Below are positions 26,610 to 36,047 of a stretch of 64,000 nt of DNA, one piece after another. The notes under the pieces were generated by a model, which searched no databases, was not told the origin of the DNA, and saw only the letters and a program-made list of their open reading frames with translations. Positions within the stretch are counted from its first letter, which is position 1; each line of letters opens with the position of its first letter. The stretch is from an uncultured Eubacterium sp. Lineage in GTDB: Bacteria; Bacillota; Clostridia; Lachnospirales; Lachnospiraceae. The stretch is taken from assembly GCA_958446835.1 (NCBI GenBank), contig CAUCXT010000007.1, positions 26,252 to 90,251 on the forward strand. Reading direction: 5' to 3'. The translations under genes and the position numbers were made by a program.

Positions 26610-28370
26610 ATGTCTTTAAAACGAAAAAGTCTTGGTAAAGTGATAGGAGTTGCTGCTGGAGTGCTTGGTACAGCATTTGTAGGAATGAAGCTGTTAGCCA
26701 ATAAGAAAAAGGACAGCTCAGTATATAGTGATAACAGCGATGACAAGAACCCATTTGAGGGGAAGAAGGTCATATTCGTGAAAGATGAGTCTGATAAGGA
26801 GAATGCGGATGGTGTGAGGGGACATCTTGAGGCTGTTGGTGATTCTGAATTCCACCCGGGTTTCTACGATAAATATGTAAAGAGAATTCTTGATGTTATA
26901 CTTTCATTTGGAGGACTTGTTGTGCTGTCACCAGTTTTTGCCATAATTGCAATAGCTATAAAGATTGAAGATCCGGGTCCTGTTCTTTTTACACAGAAGC
27001 GTATTGGTCAGAACAAGCAGTTCTTCAAGTTGCACAAGTTCCGTTCTATGAAGATGTGTACACCTCATGACGTACCGACGCATATGCTTGATAACCCTGA
27101 CCAGTACATAACCAAGGTTGGAAAATTCATCAGAGCTCACAGTCTTGATGAGCTTCCACAGATATGGGATATATTCATTGGAAACATGTCTGTAATAGGA
27201 CCAAGACCAGCACTTTGGAATCAGGATATCCTTACAGCAGAGAGGGACAAGTACGGTGCCAATGATGTGAAGCCTGGTCTTACAGGTTGGGCACAGATTA
27301 ACGGACGTGATGAGCTTGAGATACCTGTTAAGGCAAAGCTCGATGGAGAGTATGTTCAGAGGGAAAGCCTGTTGTTTGATGCGAAATGTTTCTTTGGAAC
27401 TGTAAGTAAGGTGGGACATGATGACAGTGTGGTTGAAGGTGGAACCAGAGCGATGCAGGTAACAGAGTGTAATATTCCATTAGCTGAGTGTGACAATAGC
27501 CTTGACTATAGTAAAGAAAAAAGAGTGCTGATTGCTGGAGCAGATTCATATATAGGTGATAAATTTAAAAAATTTGTTTCTCAGTATGAAAATATTGTAG
27601 TTGATTCATTTGATACTAGAACCGATGAGTGGATTGATATGGATTTCTCTAAATATGATGTAGTATATGATGTAGCAGGTATTGCACATGTAAAAGAGAC
27701 CGATGAGAACAGGCATTTATATTATGAAGTTAACAGGGACTTAGCCTTTAAAATTGCAAACAAGGCAAAAAAAGAGGGCGTAAAGCAGTTCATATATTTA
27801 AGCTCTATGAGTGTGTATGGACTTAATGTGGGTGTAATCAATGAAAATACAGCAATTAATCCTATAAATGCTTATGGCAAATCAAAAGCAGAAGCAGAAA
27901 AGTTATTATGGCAGCTTAATGATGAAAGTTTTATTGTATCAATTGTCAGACCACCTATGGTATACGGAAATGGCTGCAAGGGTAATTACCAGACGCTGAG
28001 AAAGTTTGCACTCAAGGTAGGTGTTTTCCCTGATTACGATAACAAAAGAAGTATGATATATATCGATAATTTATCATCTGCAATAATTGGAATAATATAT
28101 AATGAAAAGTCTGGAATATACCTTCCACAGAATGCAGATTATGTGAAGACTTATGATATGGTAAAGGCTATTGCAGAAGACAACGGCAAAAAGCTGAAAA
28201 AGTTGAATATATTAAATCCTATTGTAGGATTTACATCAAAAAGAATAGGTGTATGCAAAAAGGTGTTTGGGACATTAGTTTATAGTAAGGAACTTAATGT
28301 TCCAGATGATTGGATAGAGATTAGAGAAAATAAAGATACATTTAAAATTAGCGAAGAGGCTGTGTTATAA
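26610..28370 (+). CDS. Phosphoglycosyl transferase fused to an NAD-dependent epimerase/reductase
   Basis: The N-terminal part is a bacterial sugar transferase (PglC/WcaJ family) that loads a sugar-1-phosphate on undecaprenyl phosphate: RILDVILSFGGLVVLSPVF membrane anchor, HSLDELPQIWDIF with the Asp-Glu pair, and VIGPRP. From residue ~303 a second domain starts (RVLIAGADSYIG), an extended SDR with LSSMSVYG and YGKSKAEAEKLL (Tyr-x3-Lys). Such domains reduce or epimerise 4-keto sugars, so one chain may make and transfer the first sugar. The first ~300 codons look like the upstream genes, whereas the epimerase part is markedly AT-richer, suggesting a recombination joint near base 27,500. Confidence 0.87.
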   Translation: MSLKRKSLGKVIGVAAGVLGTAFVGMKLLANKKKDSSVYSDNSDDKNPFEGKKVIFVKDESDKENADGVRGHLEAVGDSEFHPGFYDKYVKRILDVILSFGGLVVLSPVFAIIAIAIKIEDPGPVLFTQKRIGQNKQFFKLHKFRSMKMCTPHDVPTHMLDNPDQYITKVGKFIRAHSLDELPQIWDIFIGNMSVIGPRPALWNQDILTAERDKYGANDVKPGLTGWAQINGRDELEIPVKAKLDGEYVQRESLLFDAKCFFGTVSKVGHDDSVVEGGTRAMQVTECNIPLAECDNSLDYSKEKRVLIAGADSYIGDKFKKFVSQYENIVVDSFDTRTDEWIDMDFSKYDVVYDVAGIAHVKETDENRHLYYEVNRDLAFKIANKAKKEGVKQFIYLSSMSVYGLNVGVINENTAINPINAYGKSKAEAEKLLWQLNDESFIVSIVRPPMVYGNGCKGNYQTLRKFALKVGVFPDYDNKRSMIYIDNLSSAIIGIIYNEKSGIYLPQNADYVKTYDMVKAIAEDNGKKLKKLNILNPIVGFTSKRIGVCKKVFGTLVYSKELNVPDDWIEIRENKDTFKISEEAVL

Positions 28371-28403
28371 AATTTATGTGATTAATATAAATGGGTGAAA
28401 ATA

Positions 28404-29183
28404 ATGACAAAGAATGATGTAAATGAATGTTTGGTAAGTGTAATAATGCCGGCATACAATGCTGAAAAGACTATAAACAAAGCAATAGATTCTGTTATAT
28501 CACAAACTTATAAAAATCTAGAATTAATTGTTATAAATGATAAATCGACAGATTTAACAGGTGAAATTTTAGAGAGTTATGAAAAAAAAGATAGCAGGAT
28601 ACATGTTCTAAATAACGATATTAATTCAGGTGTTTCTTATAGCAGGAATAGAGGAATTGAATATGCGAGAGGAAAATATATAGCTTTTTTAGACAGTGAT
28701 GACATATGGCAAAAAGACAAAATATGCAAGCAGGTTGCACTTATGCAGAAAAAAAATGCAGTTTTGAGTTATACAGCATCAGCGTTTATAAATAGTGAAG
28801 GGAAAAGGTTTCACTATATTATGCCTGCACAAGAAAAAACGTCTTACAAGACGTTGTTGCGTAAAAATTTAGTATCTTGTTCTTCAGCAATGGTGAAATC
28901 ATCTGTAATGAAAAATATGAAGATGCCAAATGATAGGATGCATGAAGATTATTATATTTGGTTAACAATTTTAAAAAATGAAAAATTTGCATATGGAATT
29001 AATGAACCACTGTTGATATATAGGGTGCAGAAAAATTCAAAATCAAGTAATAGACTTAAGTCGGCAATGATGGCTTTTAATACATATAATGCTGTCGGTT
29101 ACAATAAAGTGATTTCTTTTTTACTAACGATGCGATATACTTTACACAGTGTCTCTAAGAGAATGAAAATAAGAAAGAAATAA
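28404..29183 (+). CDS. GT2 glycosyltransferase
   Basis: A 259-residue enzyme with a standard GT-A fold: VSVIMPAYNAEKTINKAIDS, VINDKSTD, GVSYSRNRGIEYARG, and DSDD as metal-binding site, followed by HEDYYIWL near residue 180 as the likely catalytic-base region. ATG 28404 is preferred over GTG 28395. The gene is AT-rich like its neighbours. It would add one sugar during repeat-unit assembly; donor and acceptor are unknown. Confidence 0.87.
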   Translation: MTKNDVNECLVSVIMPAYNAEKTINKAIDSVISQTYKNLELIVINDKSTDLTGEILESYEKKDSRIHVLNNDINSGVSYSRNRGIEYARGKYIAFLDSDDIWQKDKICKQVALMQKKNAVLSYTASAFINSEGKRFHYIMPAQEKTSYKTLLRKNLVSCSSAMVKSSVMKNMKMPNDRMHEDYYIWLTILKNEKFAYGINEPLLIYRVQKNSKSSNRLKSAMMAFNTYNAVGYNKVISFLLTMRYTLHSVSKRMKIRKK

Positions 29184-29271
29184 AGTCACCAAAAGCATGT
29201 TAATACATTGTTTTATAAAGTCCTTGGAGAAGGACAATAAAAAATACTACAAAATATGATGAGGTATATTT

Positions 29272-30726
29272 ATGAAAGTAACATTTATTAATCCACCATT
29301 TAAGACTGAATATGGAAAGTTTTCAAGAGAATCAAGAAGTCCTTCTGTAGGACACAGTGGTGTACTTTATTATCCTTTATGGTTAATTTATGCTGCGTCT
29401 GTTGTAAAAAAAGAAGGTTTTGATATTGAGTTTTATGATGCTTGTGCCAAAAGGACGGATGCAGATGAAACTTTAAGGTTAATAGATTCTAGAATTGCAG
29501 ATAGTAGGTTGTTTGTATTGGATACCAGCACACCATCAATCTATAGTGATGTCGCATTTGCGGAAAAATTAAAAAATAAATATCCTGATTCATACGTTGT
29601 ATTAGTTGGTACGCATCCTTCCGCAACGGTCGAGGAGACGATGGCAATTAGTCAAATGGTTGATTGTATTGCAAGAAAAGAATATGATTATATTGTGAGA
29701 GATCTTGCAATTGCGATTAGGGATGGAAAGCCATTTTCTGACGTCAATGGGTTATCATACAGGGCTGACAATGGAGAAGTTATCAATAACCCGGATGCAG
29801 AATATATAACTAATCTTGATGAAATTCCTTTTATTTCAAAATTTGTAAAGGAATATTTGGATGTGAAAGATTATGTATTTGCGGCTGCAGCATTTCCATC
29901 AATACAAATATTTACAGGTAGAGGATGTCCGGCAAGATGTAATTTCTGCGTATATCCACAAACAATGCATGGACACATGTATCGATTAAGAAGTGTTGAC
30001 AATGTTGTAGCAGAGTTTGAATATATTGTTAGTAATATGCCAGAAGTCAAAGAAATAGTTATAGAAGATGATACTTTTACTGTAAATAAACAACGTACTG
30101 TAGAAATTTGCCAAAAACTTATTGATAAGAAAATAAAAATTAAATGGTTGTGTAATGCGAGAGTTAATCTTGATTACGATACAATGAAATTAATGAAGAA
30201 AGCAGGATGTCATTTGATAATACCTGGGGTTGAAAGTGTTAATCAGCAGATATTAAAAAACATAAAAAAGGGTACTACGGTAAAGCAAATTGAAGATTAT
30301 ATGGCGAATGCAAAAAAGGCAGGTTTAATGGTTCACGCATGCTATATGGTTGGAAATAATGGTGAGACACATGAAACAATGTGTGACACATTACAAGCAG
30401 CATTAAGGTTTAAAACAGATACAGCACAGTTTTTTCCTCTTATACCATATCCAGGTACGGAGGCATATGAATGGGCAAAATCAAATGGGTATATTAATGG
30501 TAAATATGATGAATATTGTCAAGAGGATGGCACATTAAATTGTATAATTAATACTCCAGAATTGAGTTCAAAGGAGCTGGTTGATTTTTGTGCATATGCC
30601 AGAAAAAAATATTATTTACGTCCATGGTATATAGGACATAGAATTGTTAGGGGACTGACGGATTTTGAAGATTTAAAAAGAAGCTTAAAAGCATTTTGGA
30701 GATTAAAAGATAGTCTTCTAAAATAA
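29272..30726 (+). CDS. B12-binding radical SAM protein
   Basis: A 484-residue protein with a cobalamin-binding-like N-terminal domain (residues ~1-190; FINPPF, LVGTHPSATVEE) and a radical SAM domain with GCPARCNFC giving the CxxxCxxC iron-sulfur cluster ligands near residue 220. EDDTFTVNKQR and ACYMVGNNGETHETM are typical of this class (HpnJ/methyltransferase-like). Family members methylate unreactive carbons or rearrange substrates. It lies between two glycosyltransferase genes, so modification of a sugar or lipid carrier is a fair guess. A short hairpin (29220-29235) precedes it. No close function can be named. Confidence 0.85.
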   Translation: MKVTFINPPFKTEYGKFSRESRSPSVGHSGVLYYPLWLIYAASVVKKEGFDIEFYDACAKRTDADETLRLIDSRIADSRLFVLDTSTPSIYSDVAFAEKLKNKYPDSYVVLVGTHPSATVEETMAISQMVDCIARKEYDYIVRDLAIAIRDGKPFSDVNGLSYRADNGEVINNPDAEYITNLDEIPFISKFVKEYLDVKDYVFAAAAFPSIQIFTGRGCPARCNFCVYPQTMHGHMYRLRSVDNVVAEFEYIVSNMPEVKEIVIEDDTFTVNKQRTVEICQKLIDKKIKIKWLCNARVNLDYDTMKLMKKAGCHLIIPGVESVNQQILKNIKKGTTVKQIEDYMANAKKAGLMVHACYMVGNNGETHETMCDTLQAALRFKTDTAQFFPLIPYPGTEAYEWAKSNGYINGKYDEYCQEDGTLNCIINTPELSSKELVDFCAYARKKYYLRPWYIGHRIVRGLTDFEDLKRSLKAFWRLKDSLLK

Positions 30727-30746
30727 GTACAGATTGGATTATAGAG

Positions 30747-31442
30747 ATGGTATCAGTAGCAATTGCAACATACAATGGTGAAAAATATATATATGACCAA
30801 ATAAGGACAGTGCTGGATAATCTTAATTCTGAGGATGAGGTTATTATTAGCGATGATAATTCAAATGATAAAACAATAGATATTATAAAAACTTTTAAAG
30901 ATTCTAGAGTTAAAATTTATGATGGACCACAAAAAGGAATAGTTGAGAATTTTGCAAATGCTATTTCAAAATGTAAAGGAGATATTATCTTTTTGTGTGA
31001 CCAGGATGACATCTGGTATCCTAATAAGGTAAAACATGTTTGTGCCATGTTTGAATCCTCAGATTGCATATTGGTGGAACATGATGCAAGGGTTGTGGAT
31101 GAGAAAAAAAATGTATTATATGAGTCATTTTTTGAGCATAGGAATGTGAGAGCCGGCTTTTGGAAGAACTATATGAGAAATACATATCATGGATGTCTCA
31201 TGGCATTCAGGCGAGAGCTGGTTCAGTATCTTAATCCGTTTCCTAAGAAAGGCTGCCTGCATGATCAGTGGATTGGATTGGTTGCAGAAAGAAAAGGCAA
31301 AATAGTATTTTTGCCTGAAATATTAATGGAGTATAAACGACACTCTGGAAATGCCTCAAGTTTTAAAAGATTACCATTTGCCAGACAATTAGGTGATAGG
31401 CTAAATTTGCTAATATATATTATAAAAAGGAAAATTTGGTAA
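30747..31442 (+). CDS. GT2 glycosyltransferase, rhamnosyltransferase-like
   Basis: A 231-residue enzyme: VSVAIATYNGEKYIYDQI, ISDDNSNDKT, FLCDQDDIWYP (DxDD metal site), HDQWIGL and YKRHSGNAS, the set seen in RgpB/RfbF-like alpha-L-rhamnosyl and related transferases. The stop codon overlaps the ATG of the Wzy-like gene by one base, indicating coupling. No dTDP-rhamnose genes are seen in the window apart from an rfbC-like pair, so the donor may be made elsewhere. Confidence 0.86.
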   Translation: MVSVAIATYNGEKYIYDQIRTVLDNLNSEDEVIISDDNSNDKTIDIIKTFKDSRVKIYDGPQKGIVENFANAISKCKGDIIFLCDQDDIWYPNKVKHVCAMFESSDCILVEHDARVVDEKKNVLYESFFEHRNVRAGFWKNYMRNTYHGCLMAFRRELVQYLNPFPKKGCLHDQWIGLVAERKGKIVFLPEILMEYKRHSGNASSFKRLPFARQLGDRLNLLIYIIKRKIW

Positions 31443-32650
31443 TGAACAGGATAAAGGAAATAATAAAATGTTATAATGAAAATGCAATTGTTAGAAGAGT
31501 GAATGTAGTATTAGTGTATATTTTTTTGTTTAATGTGATTTTCTTTCCAAATGATACATTTAATATAAAAATAATTAGCCTTTTTCTATTGCTTGTGCTT
31601 AATTTTTGGAGTACACCATTAAAGAATAAAATAGATTATTTAGTCTTTTTTTTCGGACTTATAGTACCGACTTTTACTATTGTATTATCCATTATTATAA
31701 CGAAATCCTTTATTAATAACATAAAATTAGGGTATCCGGCGGTAATTTTGCTCTTATATTTGGTTGTAAAAAAATTTAATATTAATTTTGAAAAAGTGTT
31801 TTTTATAATGCTAGAGATATTGGCATATATTGAAGTTATTGTATTCATATTACATATTTCCGGAGTACTTTGTATGGGAACCAATCCAATGGTTTTGTGG
31901 TACAGTAAAACGAATAATGCGTTGTATGGTGAAGGAAAATATGCGACATTTGGTAGTCTGTTTTACATAAAATCAGCATGTTTATTGTTTATTTATGAGG
32001 CATATTGTATTGAAAAACGTAAATATTTTTCATTGGTTATCACATGTATCGCATTATTTGCTACAGGGACAAGGGCGAATGTATTTTTGATGTTGGCTTT
32101 GCTTTATATTTGCTTCATAATAGTTCAGAAGAACAATAAGATAAGAGTATGTATTATTTTATCATCATTAGTAGCAATTATAGTAGGACTATTTGGTGCA
32201 GGGTTATACAGATATATATTAGCAATTTTTGAGAAAAAAAGCTTTGATGATGCCGTCAGGAGCGGACATTTGAATAGTTTAATTAAGTATTGGAAATCTG
32301 ATATAGTTCGATTTATTATAGGAAGTGGTTACGAATCAGAGTTTTATTCTATTGGTGTTAATGCTATGGTAAGGGATATTGAATTATCTTATTTTAACCT
32401 TCTACGTCAGGTTGGAATTATTCCGTTTATGGCAATGATGGGTATGTATGCACTTCCAATAGTATATGTTGCTAAAAATAAAATTAAATCGAAGAAAATC
32501 GTATGCATAACTATGGGGTATATAATGTACCTAATCTTAGGAGCGGTTGATCCATTTCTATACAATTCAACAGCGGTAACATTGGTATTGTATATGTATT
32601 ATATTTGCTTTGATACGCATTATATTGAAAACCTCGAAAACAAATTATAG
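31442..32650 (+). CDS. wzy: O-antigen/capsule polymerase-like membrane protein (Wzy)
   Basis: A ~402-residue protein with about ten to eleven membrane segments and a larger extracytoplasmic loop (SKTNNALYGEGKYATFGSLF and the FEKKSFDDAVRSGHLNS region). Wzy proteins have little sequence conservation; topology, length and location between glycosyltransferases and upstream of Wzx support the call. It would link undecaprenyl-linked repeat units outside the membrane. Start is ATG 31442 overlapping the previous stop; TTG 31436 is also in frame. Confidence 0.75.
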   Translation: MNRIKEIIKCYNENAIVRRVNVVLVYIFLFNVIFFPNDTFNIKIISLFLLLVLNFWSTPLKNKIDYLVFFFGLIVPTFTIVLSIIITKSFINNIKLGYPAVILLLYLVVKKFNINFEKVFFIMLEILAYIEVIVFILHISGVLCMGTNPMVLWYSKTNNALYGEGKYATFGSLFYIKSACLLFIYEAYCIEKRKYFSLVITCIALFATGTRANVFLMLALLYICFIIVQKNNKIRVCIILSSLVAIIVGLFGAGLYRYILAIFEKKSFDDAVRSGHLNSLIKYWKSDIVRFIIGSGYESEFYSIGVNAMVRDIELSYFNLLRQVGIIPFMAMMGMYALPIVYVAKNKIKSKKIVCITMGYIMYLILGAVDPFLYNSTAVTLVLYMYYICFDTHYIENLENKL

Positions 32651-32662
32651 GGGGAATAATCT

Positions 32663-33637
32663 ATGGAAAGTCCATTGGTGACAGTTTTAATGACCGTGTA
32701 CAATAGGGAAAATGTTTCGAATACAATACGTAGCATTTTGGAACAAACATATGAGAATTTTGAATTTTTAATTGTCGATAACGCATCAACTGATAGAACG
32801 TGTGATGTGATAAATAGTTTTGATGACAAGAGAATTAGATTAGTGATTAATGACAAGAATATGGGGCAAACATATTCGCTTAACAGAGGGTTGGAATTGG
32901 CAAGAGGCAAATACATTGCTCGTATCGACTCAGATGATATAGCATTGAGGGATAGAATAAGCAAACAGGTTGAATTTTTGGAGAACAATCCGGAGTATGG
33001 TCTTGTTGGCTCATGGGTGAGATACATTGATGATGAAGATAAATTGACAGTTTTAATGAAAATGCCTTCCACAGACATTGGTTTTATGACGATGCAAGAT
33101 ATTGCATGTGCAATGTATCATCCCGCAGCAATGTATAGGACAAATGTGTTAAGAGAAAATAATATTACATATGATTATGACATTCATATGGCTGAAGATT
33201 ATGACATGTGGCGTAAAATAACTACTTACTCAAAAGGATTAAATTTGCCGGAAGTTCTATTATATTATAGAAAAGGAAGTCAGAATGATAGCTCCAAGTA
33301 TGCGGATTTAATGTATGAGGAGTGTTTTAGCGTGAGGGAAAAAATATGTCAGGCATCAAATGGCAAGAAGGATATGCTTGAGGAGATTGCATTAGAAAGA
33401 AAAAAGAAAAAGTCAATATACGAATGTATAAAAATCAGAAAATTTCTAAAAAATTATTTGAGCAAACGAATTGATAAGGAATCTATTGATTATGAGATAA
33501 TTAACAAGCACATTAATTATAGAGTCATCTCTACATGTATTCATTATAATGCCAGTGTGTGGGCAAAATTATTGGAAAAAGTGTATTTATTTTTGAGGAT
33601 AATTTACTATAAATTACAAACTAAAGGGAGGAAATAG
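32663..33637 (+). CDS. GT2 glycosyltransferase
   Basis: A 324-residue enzyme with VTVLMTVYNRENVSNTIRSI, VDNASTDRT, GLELARGKYIARIDSDDIAL (DSDD) and HMAEDYDMWRKI (ED near the catalytic base). The C-terminal ~100 residues are Lys-rich and may contact the membrane. A strong AGGGGGA precedes the ATG. The C-terminus is followed three bases later by rfbF, so it belongs to the same operon. Confidence 0.87.
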   Translation: MESPLVTVLMTVYNRENVSNTIRSILEQTYENFEFLIVDNASTDRTCDVINSFDDKRIRLVINDKNMGQTYSLNRGLELARGKYIARIDSDDIALRDRISKQVEFLENNPEYGLVGSWVRYIDDEDKLTVLMKMPSTDIGFMTMQDIACAMYHPAAMYRTNVLRENNITYDYDIHMAEDYDMWRKITTYSKGLNLPEVLLYYRKGSQNDSSKYADLMYEECFSVREKICQASNGKKDMLEEIALERKKKKSIYECIKIRKFLKNYLSKRIDKESIDYEIINKHINYRVISTCIHYNASVWAKLLEKVYLFLRIIYYKLQTKGRK

Positions 33638-33640
33638 AAG

Positions 33641-34423
33641 ATGAAGGTTGTAATTTTAGCCGGGGGATTCGGAACCAGAATATCAGAAGAATCGATATTG
33701 AAGCCGAAGCCAATGATAGAGATTGGAGGAATGCCGATATTATGGCACATAATGAAGATATATTCTCATTATGGATTTAATGAGTTTGTAATCTGTGCAG
33801 GGTATAAGCAACATGTGATAAAGGAATGGTTTGCTGATTATTTTCTTCATACTTCAGATATCACATTCGATTATACAAGTGGAAATAGAGAAGTAATTGT
33901 ACATAACAAACACACAGAGCCTTGGAAAGTAACAATAGTAGATACAGGATTATCTACAGAAACAGGGGGACGAGTAAAGAGAGTCAAGGAATATGTAGGA
34001 AATGAGACATTTATGCTCACTTATGGTGATGCCGTCGGAGATATCAATATAGCGGATGTCCTTGATTATCACAGGAAGCATGGTAAGATTGGAACAATGT
34101 CTATGTATAATTTTGGACAGAATAAAGGTGTTGTTGAAGTTGGACAGGATGGAATGATTGATGCTTTCAGAGAAAAGTCCGATATGGATGGGGATTTAAT
34201 CAATATCGGCTTTATGGTATTTGAACCTAAGATATTTGATTATATTGATGGAGATGACACTTCATTTGAGAAGGAACCTATGAACAGGCTTGTTAAGGAA
34301 AAACAGCTTGTTGGTTATGTGCATGATGGTTACTGGCAGTGCATGGATACTTTACGTGAAAAGCAGCAGATTGAAAAATTATGGGACACAGGCAAGGCAC
34401 CATGGAAAGTGTGGGATAAATAA
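33641..34423 (+). CDS. rfbF: Glucose-1-phosphate cytidylyltransferase
   Basis: Makes CDP-glucose from CTP and glucose-1-phosphate, the entry step to CDP-6-deoxyhexoses. The 260-residue length is normal. The N-terminal VILAGGFGTRISEESILKPK contains the nucleotide-binding loop and catalytic Arg/Lys, followed by PMIEIGGMPILWHIMK and the long conserved TETGGRVKRVKEYVG. A GGAGG site precedes the ATG. It is followed two bases later by CDP-glucose 4,6-dehydratase, the next enzyme in the pathway. Confidence 0.95.
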   Translation: MKVVILAGGFGTRISEESILKPKPMIEIGGMPILWHIMKIYSHYGFNEFVICAGYKQHVIKEWFADYFLHTSDITFDYTSGNREVIVHNKHTEPWKVTIVDTGLSTETGGRVKRVKEYVGNETFMLTYGDAVGDINIADVLDYHRKHGKIGTMSMYNFGQNKGVVEVGQDGMIDAFREKSDMDGDLINIGFMVFEPKIFDYIDGDDTSFEKEPMNRLVKEKQLVGYVHDGYWQCMDTLREKQQIEKLWDTGKAPWKVWDK

Positions 34424-34424
34424 A

Positions 34425-35480
34425 ATGGATTTTGATATATCGTTTTATAAGGGTAAGAAAGTATTCGTAACCGGACATACCGGCTTCAAAGGGGCTTGGC
34501 TGTGCAAGATTCTTGCCAACGCAGGTGCAGAAGTAACAGGATATTCAAGAGGAACAAAAAAGGAATACTCATTGTATGATATAGCTGAGATAAAAAAAGA
34601 CGTAAATTCTGTATTCGGAGATATAAGAGATTATAATAGCCTGAAGGCGGCATTTGATGAGGCACAGCCTGAGATAGTATTCCATCTTGCTGCACAGCCG
34701 ATTGTAAGGGATAGCTATAAAGATCCTGCATATACATATGACACCAATGTAATGGGAACTGTAAATATACTTGAGTGTGTACGAAACAGTGAATGTGTCA
34801 AATCGTTTTTGAATGTAACAACAGACAAGGTATACCTTAACAAGGAATGGGAATGGGGATATCGTGAAAATGAGGAGCTGGATGGATTTGATCCATATTC
34901 TAATTCTAAATCCTGTTCAGAACTTGTAACTCATTCTTACAAGAATAGTTTTTTTGCAGATGGAAAAGTTGCCATATCTACTGCCAGGGCAGGAAATGTA
35001 ATTGGCGGTGGAGATTTTGCTAATGACCGTATAATACCAGACTGTATAAGAGCTTCAATTAAGCATGAGGATATTGTCGTGAGAAATCCGTTCTCTACCA
35101 GACCATACCAGCATGTATTAGAGCCGTTGTATGCATACATGATGATAGCGGCAATGCAATATAAAGATAATAAATTTGCTGGTTATTATAATGTTGGACC
35201 GGATGATCAGGATTGCTTCCAGACAGGTGCACTTGTTGATTTGTTTGTTAATCATTGGGGGGATGGGGTAAAATGGATAAATAAGTATGATGGCGGACCG
35301 CACGAAGCTAATTTTCTGAAGCTGGATTGTTCAAAGTTGAAGGCTACATTTGGATGGAAACCTCACTGGAATCTTGACAAAGCAATAGATAAAGTCGTAG
35401 AGTGGAGTAAATGTTGGTGCAACAATGGAGATGTTCGTATGTGCATGGACAAGCAAATCAAAGAATTTATGGAGTGCTAG
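34425..35480 (+). CDS. rfbG: CDP-glucose 4,6-dehydratase
   Basis: Converts CDP-glucose to CDP-4-keto-6-deoxyglucose. It has the SDR nucleotide loop VTGHTGFKGAWL, FHLAAQPIVRDSY, VTTDKVY and the Tyr-x3-Lys in DPYSNSKSCSELV. The 351-residue length is normal. An ORF opens upstream inside rfbF, but ATG 34425 with GGGA eight bases before it is the real start. The product can be aminated, epimerised or deoxygenated by the next genes. Confidence 0.95.
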   Translation: MDFDISFYKGKKVFVTGHTGFKGAWLCKILANAGAEVTGYSRGTKKEYSLYDIAEIKKDVNSVFGDIRDYNSLKAAFDEAQPEIVFHLAAQPIVRDSYKDPAYTYDTNVMGTVNILECVRNSECVKSFLNVTTDKVYLNKEWEWGYRENEELDGFDPYSNSKSCSELVTHSYKNSFFADGKVAISTARAGNVIGGGDFANDRIIPDCIRASIKHEDIVVRNPFSTRPYQHVLEPLYAYMMIAAMQYKDNKFAGYYNVGPDDQDCFQTGALVDLFVNHWGDGVKWINKYDGGPHEANFLKLDCSKLKATFGWKPHWNLDKAIDKVVEWSKCWCNNGDVRMCMDKQIKEFMEC

Positions 35481-35482
35481 TT

Positions 35483-36046
35483 ATGGATAAACTTGAAAGG
35501 GCAATTAGTGAAATACATGAATATGCAAGGGAAAATAACCTGGACTTTAGAAAAGGACTTCCTGAGCCGCTATTTCTTTTTGCCACTACAATGATGCCTG
35601 TTGCTAATATTGATCTTTTAATAACTAATGATAATGGAGAAGTCCTGCTGACATGGAGAGATGATATCTATTTTGGTAAGGGCTGGCATATACCAGGCGG
35701 TTGCATACGGATAAAGGAAACCATTGAGGAGCGGGTACAAAAGACGGCACTTGATGAAATAGGTTCTAAAGTCATGTATGATAAGACACCGATTACTGTC
35801 AGAGAGTCTTTTGCGGATGAAGACAGACCGTGGTTGTCTAATCAGCTTGAAAGGTCACATAATATTTCATTATTATTTGCTGCCAAGCTGCCTAAGGGGT
35901 ATGTGATTGATAATAATGGACGTCAGGAGCATGAAGCAGGATATATGAAATGGTTTGCTAATGTACCATCTGACTTGCTAAATGCACATCGCAAATTATA
36001 TGGTGATGTGTTACAGAATATATTTAATAATCAGGAGGAAAAATAA
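35483..36046 (+). CDS. Nudix hydrolase, GDP-mannose mannosyl hydrolase-like
   Basis: A 187-residue Nudix-fold protein. The box GGCIRIKETIEERVQKTALDEIG lacks the usual REUXEE pattern and resembles Gmm, which hydrolyses GDP-mannose or GDP-glucose at the sugar. The start is ATG 35483 with GGAG eight bases upstream rather than the longer frame that overlaps rfbG. Gmm-like genes often sit in O-antigen and capsule loci, where they may control nucleotide-sugar pools. Its substrate here could equally be a CDP-sugar, given its neighbours. Confidence 0.78.
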   Translation: MDKLERAISEIHEYARENNLDFRKGLPEPLFLFATTMMPVANIDLLITNDNGEVLLTWRDDIYFGKGWHIPGGCIRIKETIEERVQKTALDEIGSKVMYDKTPITVRESFADEDRPWLSNQLERSHNISLLFAAKLPKGYVIDNNGRQEHEAGYMKWFANVPSDLLNAHRKLYGDVLQNIFNNQEEK

Positions 36047-36047
36047 A

